A stretch of DNA of 64,000 bases from Mycolicibacterium grossiae (GCF_008329645.1 NZ_CP043474.1:1798001-1862000), one strand, 5' to 3'. Counted from the first letter of the stretch, positions 31,919 to 40,605 are shown. Notes: generated by a model not told the origin, from the letters alone. A program made the numbers and translations.

Positions 31919-34627
31919 TCAGGCCGGGGTGTTGAGGATCGCGCGCAGCATCGACAACAACTCCGACCGCGACTCCGCACCGAGCCGGCGACGAATGCGG
32001 GCGACGTGGTGTTCGACGGTCTTCGCCGAGATCAACAACTGGCTGCCGATGTCCCGGTACGGCATGCCCTGCAGGACCAGCTCGGCGACCTCGCGCTCGC
32101 GGTCGGACAGTCGCGCCCAGTTTGGACCCCCACCGGAACCGAGCCCACCCGGGCCGAGTCCACCGGACCCGGCCCCACCGGAACCCAGCCCACCGGCTCC
32201 GGAGCCACCGGAACCCAGCCCACGGGAACCGAGCCCACCGGAGCTGGACCCACCCGAGCCGGACCCACCCGAACCCGACCCACCCGAGCCGGACCCGCCC
32301 GAACCCGACCCGGCCGCCGCACCACCCCGCCCAACCGCACCCCACGCACCACCAGCACCCGACGCACTGCCGTCCGGACGGCCACTCCCCGCGGCCCCCG
32401 CGCCAGCGCCCACCGACACGTCCTGCGCCGCGACGGTCGCCTTGAGGTCGCGGGCCAACTGCAGCATCGCGGCGGAAGTCCGGCCGTCGGGGGTGTGCAG
32501 TGCCGCCTGGCTCGCGAGGCGGGTGGCGTCCCAGCCGAGGCCGAACTGCACGAGCCCGCGCGCCGCCGCGGTCACCTCGTCCACGTCGACGTGGTTGGCC
32601 AACACGCGAAGCCAGGCCCGGCCCGCCCGGGCGAGCGCCCGCGCCAGCGCACTGCGGCCGGCCGCCACGCTCAATGCCTGGCCGTGCGGCGCGACGGCGT
32701 CCGGCGCATTGGCGAGGATCCCGGCGTGCACGCCGGCCCAGTGCAACGGCACCGACCAGAGCGACGGGTCGCCCAGCCGGGCCAGCAGAGCGAAGCCCTC
32801 GTCGACGGCGGGTCGCACCCGGTCGACCTGGCCGAGCCGGGCGGCAGCAATCCACAGCTCGCCGAGCGGCAGCAGCCCGAACAGCTCCACGGTGGATTCG
32901 CTCAGCACGTCCATCGCGGCGTGCCAGTGCTGCTGCAGTGCGCCGCTGTCGCCATTGCGTCGAGCGATGCCGGTACGAATCGCATTCGCCCACAATGCAT
33001 CCCGACGGTGCAGCTCGGCCGCCGACATGGCGGCGAGGTCGGTTGCCGCGGCGTTCAGCTGCCCGTCCTGCAGGCGCAACCACCCACGCAGCAGCGCCAC
33101 GCGATGCGCCCCGAAGGCCGTACCGTCACCGGCCCGGGCGAGCACGCTGCGCGCCCGCGCGGCGTCGCCGCCGTGCAGGGCGGCCAGCGCCACCAGCGCG
33201 ACGGGGGTATCCGGCGCCACCGCGGCCGTCGACGCCGGCACCGCCAGCGCCGGTACCAGCGTGGACACCACGGCCGGGTAATCCGCCTCGAGGCTCGCGA
33301 CCAGACCCCGGCTGAGCGCCCGCGCCGCACGCGACGCCGAGGTGGGCGGCCCCGCACTCTCCGCGGCCGCCGCCGCCCGCGCGGCCGCGGGATCCCCCAC
33401 GGCGAGCGCGACGATCGCCGCCGCAGCCGCACCCTCGTCGTCGGCGGGCGTGCCCAGCCAGGCGACGAGGTCGGCCGCCTGCCCCGCGGCACCGTCGTGC
33501 AGCGCGACGCTCGCCCCGATCCGCACCGCCGCCGCCCGCTCGGCGGCGTCGTCGGAGGTCAGCAGACCGTCGGCCAGCCGCGCCGCCGCCGCGCAATCAC
33601 CACTCGCCGCGAGGGCATCGGCGAGGCGTGCATCGCGGATCGACGCGCCCACCGCCGCCGCGGCGCGGTACAGCCGCGCCGCCCGCGCCGGCTGGGCCGC
33701 CTGCCGTTCGGCCAGCCGAACCAGCGCGGCACCGAGCCGGGCGTCGCGTATCCCGTGGTCGGCCATCCGCAGCGCCAGCTCGCCGGAGAGGGCGTCGGCC
33801 TCCACCTGCGCTCGCAGCAGGCCGATCTCGACGTCGTGGTGCCGCGTCGCGCCCACCAGGTGCACCAGGCTGCGGTGCAGCAGCCGTCCGAATGCGGGCC
33901 CGAGCGACGGCGCCAGCAGACCGGTGGCCCGCGCCGCGTCGACCAGCCGGTGCGCGTGCGTCACCTCCACGTCCAGCGCCCGGGCCACGTCCTCGGCGCC
34001 CAGCTCGGCACCCAGCGATGCGACGAGAAGGACGTCGAGCACCGCGTCGTCGACCCTGCGCAACCGGTCCACCAGGACGGCGCGCGTCGCCGCGGCGATC
34101 GCCGTGCCCGGAGGCTCGCCATCGGGGGCGGCCCCGGCGGCGAGGGCGGGTCGCACCAGGAACGGCAACCCCGCGGTCGCGGCGGCCACCGACCGCACCA
34201 GCTCGACCGGCGGTGTGACACCGGTGAGTTCGGCGGCGACGGCGGCGATCTGCGCCGGCGCCAGCGGACCGAGTGTGACGATCGGTGCCTGCCGCCCCGC
34301 GGCGGTGATCGCGGCCGTCAGCGCGGGATGCTGCGCCAGGGGTTCCGCGGCGAGGACCACGGTCGCGTCCCCGTCGGCGATCACGTCGGCCAGCCGCAGC
34401 AGGTCGGCGTCGTCGAGCAGCTGCGCGTCGTCGACGACGTACGCGGCACCCGCCGGGTCGCCGTCGCGCGGAGCCCGCCCGAGGACCGGCACGCCGGCCG
34501 CGCGCAGGCCGTCGCGAATCCTGCTCAGCAGCAGCGTCTTTCCCGTACCGATCCCGCCGGAGACCAGAACCTGGCGCGGCTCGGTGGGGGACGCCGTCAG
34601 CGTCGCGACGACGTCCTGCGCGCTCAC
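31919..34627 (-). CDS. iniR: IniR-type LuxR-family signal-transduction ATPase
   Basis: Ortholog of Rv0339c, described as a trehalose-responsive STAND-type ATPase that activates iniBAC under envelope stress. Seen: 902 residues. A P-loop VSGGIGTGKTLLLS (about 22-35) and a Walker B-like YVVDDAQLLDD (about 64-74) form the ATPase part. A long Ala-rich helical repeat region (about 250-750) follows. A low-complexity Gly/Ser linker of some 65 residues precedes the C-terminal LuxR HTH LSDREREVAELV...SAKTVEHHV (about 838-900). Rv0339c has about 832 residues, so the linker explains the extra length. The gene follows the Hsp70-like gene by 10 bases on the same strand. Both diverge from the iniB-type genes it should control. 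Confidence 0.9.
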   Translation of the reverse strand: MSAQDVVATLTASPTEPRQVLVSGGIGTGKTLLLSRIRDGLRAAGVPVLGRAPRDGDPAGAAYVVDDAQLLDDADLLRLADVIADGDATVVLAAEPLAQHPALTAAITAAGRQAPIVTLGPLAPAQIAAVAAELTGVTPPVELVRSVAAATAGLPFLVRPALAAGAAPDGEPPGTAIAAATRAVLVDRLRRVDDAVLDVLLVASLGAELGAEDVARALDVEVTHAHRLVDAARATGLLAPSLGPAFGRLLHRSLVHLVGATRHHDVEIGLLRAQVEADALSGELALRMADHGIRDARLGAALVRLAERQAAQPARAARLYRAAAAVGASIRDARLADALAASGDCAAAARLADGLLTSDDAAERAAAVRIGASVALHDGAAGQAADLVAWLGTPADDEGAAAAAIVALAVGDPAAARAAAAAESAGPPTSASRAARALSRGLVASLEADYPAVVSTLVPALAVPASTAAVAPDTPVALVALAALHGGDAARARSVLARAGDGTAFGAHRVALLRGWLRLQDGQLNAAATDLAAMSAAELHRRDALWANAIRTGIARRNGDSGALQQHWHAAMDVLSESTVELFGLLPLGELWIAAARLGQVDRVRPAVDEGFALLARLGDPSLWSVPLHWAGVHAGILANAPDAVAPHGQALSVAAGRSALARALARAGRAWLRVLANHVDVDEVTAAARGLVQFGLGWDATRLASQAALHTPDGRTSAAMLQLARDLKATVAAQDVSVGAGAGAAGSGRPDGSASGAGGAWGAVGRGGAAAGSGSGGSGSGGSGSGGSGSGGSSSGGLGSRGLGSGGSGAGGLGSGGAGSGGLGPGGLGSGGGPNWARLSDREREVAELVLQGMPYRDIGSQLLISAKTVEHHVARIRRRLGAESRSELLSMLRAILNTPA
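32122..32318 (-). repeat. Coding low-complexity repeat (Gly/Ser linker of iniR)
   Basis: Imperfect 12-15-base units of the type GGxxCCGAGCCCACC encode GSGGSGSGG-like sequence between the helical region and the HTH domain. It is in frame and probably length-variable between strains. Confidence 0.75.
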
Positions 34628-34637
34628 GGGACGGTGC

Positions 34638-36566
34638 TCACGGAACGATGGGCAGCAGCGGAACTTCGGGGGCAGCGGGAATCTCGGACACCGACAGCGT
34701 CTGGGGTTGCGTCGCCGGCTCGGGTGCCGTGGTCGGGATCGGCTGCGTCGTCGGGGCCGCCTGGGTGGTGGGCGGCGGTGCGGCCGTGGTCGTCACCGGC
34801 GGCGCCGTGGTGGTCGGCGGACGCGTGGTGGTCGTCGGTGGCTGCGTGGTGGTCGGCGGCGTGGTCGTCGTCGGCGGTGTCGTCGTCGTGGTGGTCGTGG
34901 TGGTGGTCGTGGTCGTCGTGGTGGTGGTCGTGGTGGTCGGCGACGTGGTGGTGGTCGTCGACGTCGACTCCGCACCGGTGGTGGTGGTCGCCGGGGGCGC
35001 CGTGGTGGTCGTGTAGCCACTGGGCAGCCGGGAGACCTCCGACGACGGCACGACGGTCGTGGTGACGCGGCCGTCCTCGCCGGTCTTGGTGACCGTGACG
35101 TTCTCGGTGACCGGTGTCGAATCGGTGGACGTGCTGGTCAGCGTGACGGCCAGGCCGCCGACCGCCAGCAGCGCGGCGGCGGCCGCGGCGCCGAACAGCA
35201 GCGGGGGCCGCTTGTACCAGGGCAGCGGTCCGCGCTCGTCGTCGTCGGCGGGCTCGGCGCCGGCGAACGCCATCTCCGGACGGGCGTCGGTGGGCGTGCC
35301 GTAGGCGTACTCGTCCTCGGCGTAGGGCAGGTCGCCACCCGGCGCGTCCTGCGACCACGCCAGCGAATCGGCCGCGCCGGTGTTCGCGGCACTCGGCGCA
35401 GCCTGCGTGGGCGGTGCGGCGTCGGCGGCACCCGCTCCGGCCAGCGCCCCGGCGGCACCCGCGGCACCGGCCGCGGCCACCCAACCCATGGTCGGCGCCA
35501 GCCCGGTGGCGTCGTCGGCCACCGGGGCCAGACCCGTCGCGTCGGCGTCGGCGAAACCACCGGCCGCGATCACGGCCGCCCCCGCTGCGCCGACCACCGA
35601 CGGCTGCGGGGTGGTGACGACGGGGGCACGCAGCCGCTCCGACAGTCGCTGCGTGATGAGCGGGATCGAGGCGCCGCCACCCACGGTGGCGACCGCGGTG
35701 ATGGCGGCGAGCGGAATTCGGAAGCGCTGCAACGACTCCTCGATGGCCGTCAGCACGCCGGCGAGCGGCTGGTCGACGAGCCGCTCGAGTTCCGGCCGGG
35801 TCACCCGCACGTCGGACGAGTAACCGGGCAGCGACACCGGGATGACCGCGGCGGTCTCCGCGGACAGCCGCTCCTTGGCCAGCCGGCACTGCTCGCGCAG
35901 CGCGGTCAGCGAGCCCACCGCGGCGGTGCCCGCCGGGTCGGCGTTGCCGGCGTCGGCCACGCCGGTGATGACGTGGTTGAGCAGGGCCTGGTCGACGAGG
36001 TCGCCGGAGAACTCCGGGTACCGCACGGTGTCCCCGATGATGCCGAGGTCGGCACGCGCGTCGGCCAACGTGATGCTGGTGCCGCCGGCGCCGAAGTCCG
36101 CCAGCACGACCACGCCGTCGGAGGGCAGGCCGGGGGTCACGCCCAGCGCCGCGAGCGCGGCATTCGCGTCCGGGACCAGCGTGGGCGGCACACCGCCGGG
36201 CGCGAGCCCCGGCTTGGTGCGCAGGGCGTTGCGCAGTGCACCGAGCGGGCCGGGACCCCAGTACGAGGGCACCGTGACGGTCACGGGCGTACCGCCGCCG
36301 ACGGTGCGGGCCAGCGCGTCGAGCGCCTCGGTCAGGACGAATTCACCGCGGTGCGAGGACCCGTCCGAGGCGACCATCGGCACCGGATCCCCGACCCGTT
36401 CGACGAAACCGGTGAGGACCAGTCGCGGCTGCGCGCTGAGATCGTCGCCGACCTCCGGGGCGCGGTCGTCGAACAACGCGAGCGCCGTGCGCCGCACGAC
36501 CGGCGGCCGACCGACCACGGCGGCCACCAGGTTGGTGGTCCCGACCGACAAACCGAGTGCGCTCAT
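34638..36566 (-). CDS. Membrane-anchored Hsp70-like protein with Thr-rich extracellular tail
   Basis: Seen: 642 residues. An Hsp70/actin-type ATPase domain (about 1-330) has LSVGTTNLVAAVV at phosphate-1, LADFGAGGTSITL at phosphate-2 (about 153-165) and TVGGGASIPLI at the adenosine site (about 292-302). In phosphate-1 the canonical Asp is Ser (GLSVGTT for GIDLGTT), so hydrolysis may be weak or lost. There is no peptide-binding domain. An Ala/Asp-rich linker leads to a membrane helix (about 453-475) and an extracellular Thr/Pro-rich tail suitable for O-mannosylation. It lies 10 bases before iniR in the same direction. This gene is not between Rv0339c and Rv0340 in M. tuberculosis. A role in Ini signalling is inference. 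Confidence 0.82.
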   Translation of the reverse strand: MSALGLSVGTTNLVAAVVGRPPVVRRTALALFDDRAPEVGDDLSAQPRLVLTGFVERVGDPVPMVASDGSSHRGEFVLTEALDALARTVGGGTPVTVTVPSYWGPGPLGALRNALRTKPGLAPGGVPPTLVPDANAALAALGVTPGLPSDGVVVLADFGAGGTSITLADARADLGIIGDTVRYPEFSGDLVDQALLNHVITGVADAGNADPAGTAAVGSLTALREQCRLAKERLSAETAAVIPVSLPGYSSDVRVTRPELERLVDQPLAGVLTAIEESLQRFRIPLAAITAVATVGGGASIPLITQRLSERLRAPVVTTPQPSVVGAAGAAVIAAGGFADADATGLAPVADDATGLAPTMGWVAAAGAAGAAGALAGAGAADAAPPTQAAPSAANTGAADSLAWSQDAPGGDLPYAEDEYAYGTPTDARPEMAFAGAEPADDDERGPLPWYKRPPLLFGAAAAAALLAVGGLAVTLTSTSTDSTPVTENVTVTKTGEDGRVTTTVVPSSEVSRLPSGYTTTTAPPATTTTGAESTSTTTTTSPTTTTTTTTTTTTTTTTTTTTPPTTTTPPTTTQPPTTTTRPPTTTAPPVTTTAAPPPTTQAAPTTQPIPTTAPEPATQPQTLSVSEIPAAPEVPLLPIVP

Positions 36567-36664
36567 GGACGTGTCCGATTCCCTTCCGAATACTGGAGAC
36601 GGCGTCGCACGACGCCAGGAGGCCAGCCCTCACCATAGCGGCCGGTGCAGGGGGACGCGGGAAA

Positions 36665-36705
36665 TCCCCTAGCGCGTCTCGATCCCCTAACGGCACGTCC
36701 CCTAA
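36665..36705 (+). promoter_or_regulatory. Repeated TCCCCTA(A) boxes upstream of the Rv0340-like gene
   Basis: Three direct copies: TCCCCTAG (36665-36672), TCCCCTAA (36683-36690) and TCCCCTAA (36698-36705). They end 54 bases before the putative -10. The same octamer is duplicated in tandem ahead of iniB. A shared activator site, plausibly for IniR, is inference. Confidence 0.6.
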
Positions 36706-36759
36706 TCCGTGGCCGTGCAGGGTGGGTTCGGCACCGATTCGCGCCACTGCCTGCGCCGA

Positions 36760-36765
36760 TAGCAT
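36760..36765 (+). promoter_or_regulatory. Candidate -10 element, Rv0340-like gene
   Basis: TAGCAT lies 66 bases upstream of ATG 36832. No good -35 is visible at 16-18 bases, which fits an activator-dependent promoter. Confidence 0.4.
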
Positions 36766-36831
36766 TCGGTGACAGAGCAGTATGCCCATCGGGGGCGGAC
36801 GACCGGAACGGTTCAGGAGGGCTCGGACACC

Positions 36832-37386
36832 ATGGCCAACTCACTACTCGACTTCGTGATGTCGGTGGTGCGCGATCCCGACGTGGCGGCGCAGTACGCC
36901 GCCGATCCCGCGCAGGCCATCGCCGACGCGCACCTGACCGACGTGACGACCGCCGACGTGAACGGTCTCATCCCGGTGGTCACCGAGTCCCTCTCCGCCG
37001 CGCCGACCGCCGGACTGGACGCCTTCGGTGGCGGCGGCGTCGACACGGGCAACGTGTGGTCCAGCGGTGCGGCGACGGCGGCGTTCGACGCCTTCGGCAT
37101 CGACGACCACCTGCCCGTGCAGGGTCTCGACGACCACCTGCTCCCGCAGGGCGGCGCGCCGGTCATCTCGGACGCCGGTCCGACGACGGGGCCCGCCGAC
37201 GACGGACTGCACACCCTGGCCACGGTGGAGGACCCGGTGTTCGACGCCGGCCCGGTGCTCGCCGACGCGCCGGCGCCGGACACCGCCGACGCGCTCGCGG
37301 GCCTCGACGACTGGGATGCGTCCGGTGTCGACGACTCCGCCGATCACGTGACCGACCACGCCCCCCAGGGGTTCGACCTGTTCTGA
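36832..37386 (+). CDS. IniB-like protein (Rv0340 type)
   Basis: Seen: 184 residues from ATG 36832, with GGAGG at 36816-36820. The first 50 residues (SLLDFVMSVVRDPDVAAQYAADP and onward) are clearly homologous to the start of IniB in this window, the IniB N-terminal domain. The rest is Asp/Ala/Gly-rich, acidic and without predicted structure. It ends in GFDLF, close to the FDTF end of IniB. There is no signal peptide or membrane segment. Rv0340 has the same place in M. tuberculosis. A strong hairpin follows, so it is probably a separate transcript. Function unknown; coupling to the Ini system is inferred from homology and shared promoter boxes. Confidence 0.85.
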   Translation: MANSLLDFVMSVVRDPDVAAQYAADPAQAIADAHLTDVTTADVNGLIPVVTESLSAAPTAGLDAFGGGGVDTGNVWSSGAATAAFDAFGIDDHLPVQGLDDHLLPQGGAPVISDAGPTTGPADDGLHTLATVEDPVFDAGPVLADAPAPDTADALAGLDDWDASGVDDSADHVTDHAPQGFDLF

Positions 37387-37415
37387 ATCGACCCCCCCAA
37401 CATCCCCCATATCGA

Positions 37416-37453
37416 CGACGACGGCGCGGCCAGCGATGGCCGCGCCGTCGTCG
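37416..37453 (+). terminator. Hairpin terminator between the Rv0340-like gene and iniB
   Basis: A perfect 17-base inverted repeat (37416-37432 and 37437-37453) with a GCGA (GNRA) loop, 29 bases after the stop. No T-run follows. Confidence 0.75.
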
Positions 37454-37494
37454 CATTGGTGCTGCTCACAGCGTTGACGACCACCCCCGGTCCA

Positions 37495-37510
37495 TCCCCT
37501 AATCCCCTAA
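37495..37510 (+). promoter_or_regulatory. Tandem TCCCCTAA boxes upstream of iniB
   Basis: Two exact head-to-tail copies (37495-37502 and 37503-37510), 78 bases upstream of the candidate -10. They are identical to boxes before the Rv0340-like gene. Probable activator site for envelope-stress induction (inference). Confidence 0.62.
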
Positions 37511-37588
37511 CCGAAACCCCGACGAACCCCCCTCCAGCGTCGGCGAAGCAGGGGATTCAGCCCCGTTCCCGGCCGTGGCGGCAGTCCA

Positions 37589-37594
37589 TAGATT
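37589..37594 (+). promoter_or_regulatory. Candidate -10 element of iniB
   Basis: TAGATT, 51 bases upstream of GTG 37646, fits the mycobacterial TAnnnT pattern. A consensus -35 is lacking. Confidence 0.45.
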
Positions 37595-37645
37595 GGTCAT
37601 CAGTTCGCCGGAGCAGCGCCGGTGACCAGACCGAAAGGCACTCTC

Positions 37646-38677
37646 GTGATCAGCCTCATCGACTACATCCTCGACCTCTTCCGCAGCCCCGACGTCGCCG
37701 CGGCGTTCATCGCCGACCCCGACGGCGCCATGCGCGACGCCGGCCTGCCGAACGTCAGCGCCGCGCAGCTCGCGTCGGTCGCGGCCACCGCCGCGCCGGC
37801 CGGCTACGCCCTCGGCGGCGGCGACCCGATCGTCGGCCTGCAGCGCGCCGTGGCCGACCACCACAGCATCGCGTCGCCGTTCTCGCCGCAGACGACGTTC
37901 GCCCCGCAGACCGACTTCGCCAGCAACAACGACACCGCACTGGCGAGCGGCAACTCCTTCGCCAGCCCCGACCAGGCCGCCGGTGCCAACGCCCAGAACG
38001 GCGCGTTCAACCTCGGCTTCGGCGACATCACCTTCGGTGACAAGTCGACCAACACGGCCACCAACGGCGGCGTCGTGGTCGACGGTGACAACGACGGCGA
38101 CATCGTCTCCGGTGACGGCGCGGTGCTCGGCAACGGCAACCAGGTCAACAACGGCGACGTCATCGCCGGGACCGGGTCCAACGTGAACGTGGGCAGCGGC
38201 GACATCGAGGACCACGGCACCACCGCCACCGGCGGCAGCACCGTGATCCAGGGCAACGACGGCCCCGTGCTCAACGACGTTGACGCCAGCGGCGGCCACG
38301 GCGGCAGCGCCGGCGCCAGCGGCGGTGGCGGTCTGCTGGGCATCGGCACCGGCGGCAACGAGGCCAGCGGCGGTGCGGGTGGCGGCGGCGGCATCGTGAT
38401 CGTCGACAACAGCACCGCGTCCAGCACGGTCGGTGGCAACCAGACCACCGCCGGCGGCGACCTGGGCAGCGACAACGTCAACGACAGCTCGGTCAACACC
38501 CACGTGGCGACCGAGACGAGCGTCGAGAACCACACCGACGCCTCGGTCGACGACCACAGCTTCACCAGCGCCGTGGGCTCGGGCAACTCGACCGACTTCG
38601 CGTCGCACAACGACGTGGCGTCGCACAACGACACCGACGTCGCGTCGCACAACGCGACCGACTTCGACACCTTCTGA
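37646..38677 (+). CDS. iniB: IniB, isoniazid-inducible envelope-stress protein
   Basis: First gene of iniBAC, induced by inhibitors of cell-wall synthesis in mycobacteria. Seen: 343 residues from GTG 37646. The conserved IniB start is VISLIDYILDLFRSPDVAAA, followed to about residue 60 by the family domain (GDPIVGLQRAVADHH). The remainder is unlike the Gly/Ala-rich M. tuberculosis IniB: it is rich in Asp, Asn, Ser, Thr and Gly, acidic, with SHND-type repeats near the end. The C-terminus is ATDFDTF. There is no signal peptide. TCCCCTAA boxes and TAGATT lie upstream; a hairpin follows before iniA. The molecular function is unknown. Confidence 0.92.
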   Translation: MISLIDYILDLFRSPDVAAAFIADPDGAMRDAGLPNVSAAQLASVAATAAPAGYALGGGDPIVGLQRAVADHHSIASPFSPQTTFAPQTDFASNNDTALASGNSFASPDQAAGANAQNGAFNLGFGDITFGDKSTNTATNGGVVVDGDNDGDIVSGDGAVLGNGNQVNNGDVIAGTGSNVNVGSGDIEDHGTTATGGSTVIQGNDGPVLNDVDASGGHGGSAGASGGGGLLGIGTGGNEASGGAGGGGGIVIVDNSTASSTVGGNQTTAGGDLGSDNVNDSSVNTHVATETSVENHTDASVDDHSFTSAVGSGNSTDFASHNDVASHNDTDVASHNATDFDTF

Positions 38678-38690
38678 TCCGCACGGCCAG

Positions 38691-38723
38691 AGCTGGCGGG
38701 GACCCTCGTGGTTCCCGCCAGTT
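38691..38723 (+). terminator. Intercistronic hairpin between iniB and iniA
   Basis: Arms 38691-38704 and 38710-38723 pair with few wobble positions around a CTCGT loop, 13 bases after the iniB stop and 40 bases before iniA. It may attenuate readthrough and keep IniB above IniA/IniC, or protect the iniB message. Function is inferred. Confidence 0.5.
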
Positions 38724-38763
38724 CGCGCGCCTACCGTGAGACAGCACCGACCGGAGGGCGGAC

Positions 38764-40605
38764 ATGACGCAGCCGAACGACCCGCGACGGGTCAAGGTCA
38801 TCGTCGAACTGATCGACCACAGCAGCAGGATCGCCGCGCTGAAGGACCGCGGCGACCTGGTGGCGCGGCTCGCGCGGGCCAAGGAGCGCATCTCCGACCC
38901 GCAGATCCGCGTGGTCATCGCCGGTCAGCTCAAGCAGGGCAAGAGTCAGCTGTTGAACTCACTGCTCAACGTGCCGGTGACCCGCGTCGGCGACGACGAG
39001 ACCACCGCGCTCGCCACGGTGGTCTCCTACGGCGAGCAGGCGTCCGCTCGGCTCGTCGTGTCCCGCGGTAACGGCGAGGAACCCGAACTCGTCGAGATTC
39101 CGCCGTCGGACGTGCAGACCGATCTGCGGCGCGCACCTCAGGCGGGTGGCCGCGAGGTGCTGCGCGTCGAGGTCACCGCACCGAGCCCTCTGCTCAAGAG
39201 CGGCCTGGCCTTCGTCGACACCCCCGGTGTCGGTGGGCACGGCCAGCCGCACCTGTCGGCGACCCTCGGGCTGCTTCCCGACGCCGACGCCGTGCTCATG
39301 GTCAGCGACACCAGCCAGGAGTTCACCGAACCGGAGATGACGTTCATCCGGCAGGCGCTCGAGATCTGCCCGCTCGCCACGGTTCTCGCCACCAAGACCG
39401 ACCTCTACCCGCACTGGCGGGAGATCGTCGCCGCCAACCAGGCGCACCTGCGGCGCGCCGGCGTCGACCTGCCGATCACCCCCGTCTCGGCCGCGCTGCG
39501 CAGCCACGCCATCTCGCTGAACGACAAGGAACTCAACGAGGAGTCGAACTTCCCGGCGCTGGTGAAGTTCCTCAGCGAGCGGGTGCTGTCCCGGGAGAAC
39601 GACCGCGTCCGCGACCAGGTGCTCGCCGAGGTGCGCTCCGCCGCGGAGCATCTGACGCTGACGGTGGAGACGGAGCTGGCGTCCATCAACGACCCGGACG
39701 AACGCGCCCGCCTCACCGACGAACTCGAGCGCCGCAAGCAGGACGCGCAGGACGCGCTGGCGCACACCGCGCTGTGGCAGCAGGTGCTCAACGACGGCAT
39801 CGCCGACCTCACCGCCGACGTCGACCACGACCTGCGTGCCCGCTTCCGCTCCATCACCCAGCACACCGAGCGGGTGATCGACGGCTGCGACCCCACCCAC
39901 CACTGGGCGGAGATCGGCGCCGAACTCGAGGACGCGATCGCCACCGCCGTCGGCGACAACTTCGTGTGGGCCTACCAGCGGGCCGAGGCGCTCGCCCAGG
40001 AGGTCGGGCGCACCTTCACCGAGGCGGGCCTGGGGGCCGTCGAAATGCCGCGCGTCGACGCCCGCCACATCGGCGCCGGCTTCGGCGAGTTCAAGTCCCT
40101 GGCGCGGCTGGAGGCCAAACCGATCAAAGCGGGCCACAAGGTGGTCACCGGCATGCGCGGCTCCTACGGCGGCGTGCTGATGTTCGGCATGCTCACCTCG
40201 TTCGCCGGGCTGGGCATGTTCAACCCGCTGTCCCTGGGCGCCGGTCTGATCCTCGGCCGCAAGGCCTACAAGGAGGACATGGAGAACCGGATGCTGCGGG
40301 TGCGCAACGAGGCGAAGTCCAATCTGCGCCGCTTCGTCGACGACGTCTCGTTCGTCGTCGGCAAGGAGTCCCGCGACCGGCTCAAGGCGGTGCAGCGGCA
40401 GCTGCGCGACCACTATCGCGAGATCGCCAGCCAGGCCACCCGCTCGCTCAACGAGTCGCTGCAGGCCACGCTCGCCGCGGCCAAGCTGGAGGAGAACGAG
40501 CGCAACGGCCGCGTCGCCGAACTCGAACGCCAGCTCAACATCCTGCGCCAGGTCACCCAGCACGCGACGACCATCGCCGGTGGCGGCGAACCGGCGACGG
40601 CGTGA
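38764..40605 (+). CDS. iniA: IniA, dynamin-like GTPase
   Basis: Bacterial dynamin-like protein; IniA of mycobacteria is known to bind membranes and mediate fission, maintaining the plasma membrane under drug stress. Seen: 613 residues from ATG 38764 (GGAGGG upstream). G1 is GQLKQGKS (54-61), the switch Thr lies in TTALAT, G3 is DTPGVGG (151-157) and G4 is TKTD (210-213). Helical bundle segments follow, with a short hydrophobic loop (about 473-500) suited to membrane insertion. The C-terminus is a long coiled region. The length is near the 640 of Rv0342. iniC follows 32 bases later. Confidence 0.95.
   Translation: MTQPNDPRRVKVIVELIDHSSRIAALKDRGDLVARLARAKERISDPQIRVVIAGQLKQGKSQLLNSLLNVPVTRVGDDETTALATVVSYGEQASARLVVSRGNGEEPELVEIPPSDVQTDLRRAPQAGGREVLRVEVTAPSPLLKSGLAFVDTPGVGGHGQPHLSATLGLLPDADAVLMVSDTSQEFTEPEMTFIRQALEICPLATVLATKTDLYPHWREIVAANQAHLRRAGVDLPITPVSAALRSHAISLNDKELNEESNFPALVKFLSERVLSRENDRVRDQVLAEVRSAAEHLTLTVETELASINDPDERARLTDELERRKQDAQDALAHTALWQQVLNDGIADLTADVDHDLRARFRSITQHTERVIDGCDPTHHWAEIGAELEDAIATAVGDNFVWAYQRAEALAQEVGRTFTEAGLGAVEMPRVDARHIGAGFGEFKSLARLEAKPIKAGHKVVTGMRGSYGGVLMFGMLTSFAGLGMFNPLSLGAGLILGRKAYKEDMENRMLRVRNEAKSNLRRFVDDVSFVVGKESRDRLKAVQRQLRDHYREIASQATRSLNESLQATLAAAKLEENERNGRVAELERQLNILRQVTQHATTIAGGGEPATA

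Noticed and set aside
34840..34990. Simple repeat of GTGGTCGTC-type units, possible expansion element
   Set aside because: It is the in-frame coding of the Thr-rich tail of the Hsp70-like protein.
31679..35065. 1128-codon plus-strand frame opposite iniR and the Hsp70-like gene
   Set aside because: Antisense to two domain-bearing genes; Arg/Pro-rich translation typical of wrong frames in GC-rich DNA.
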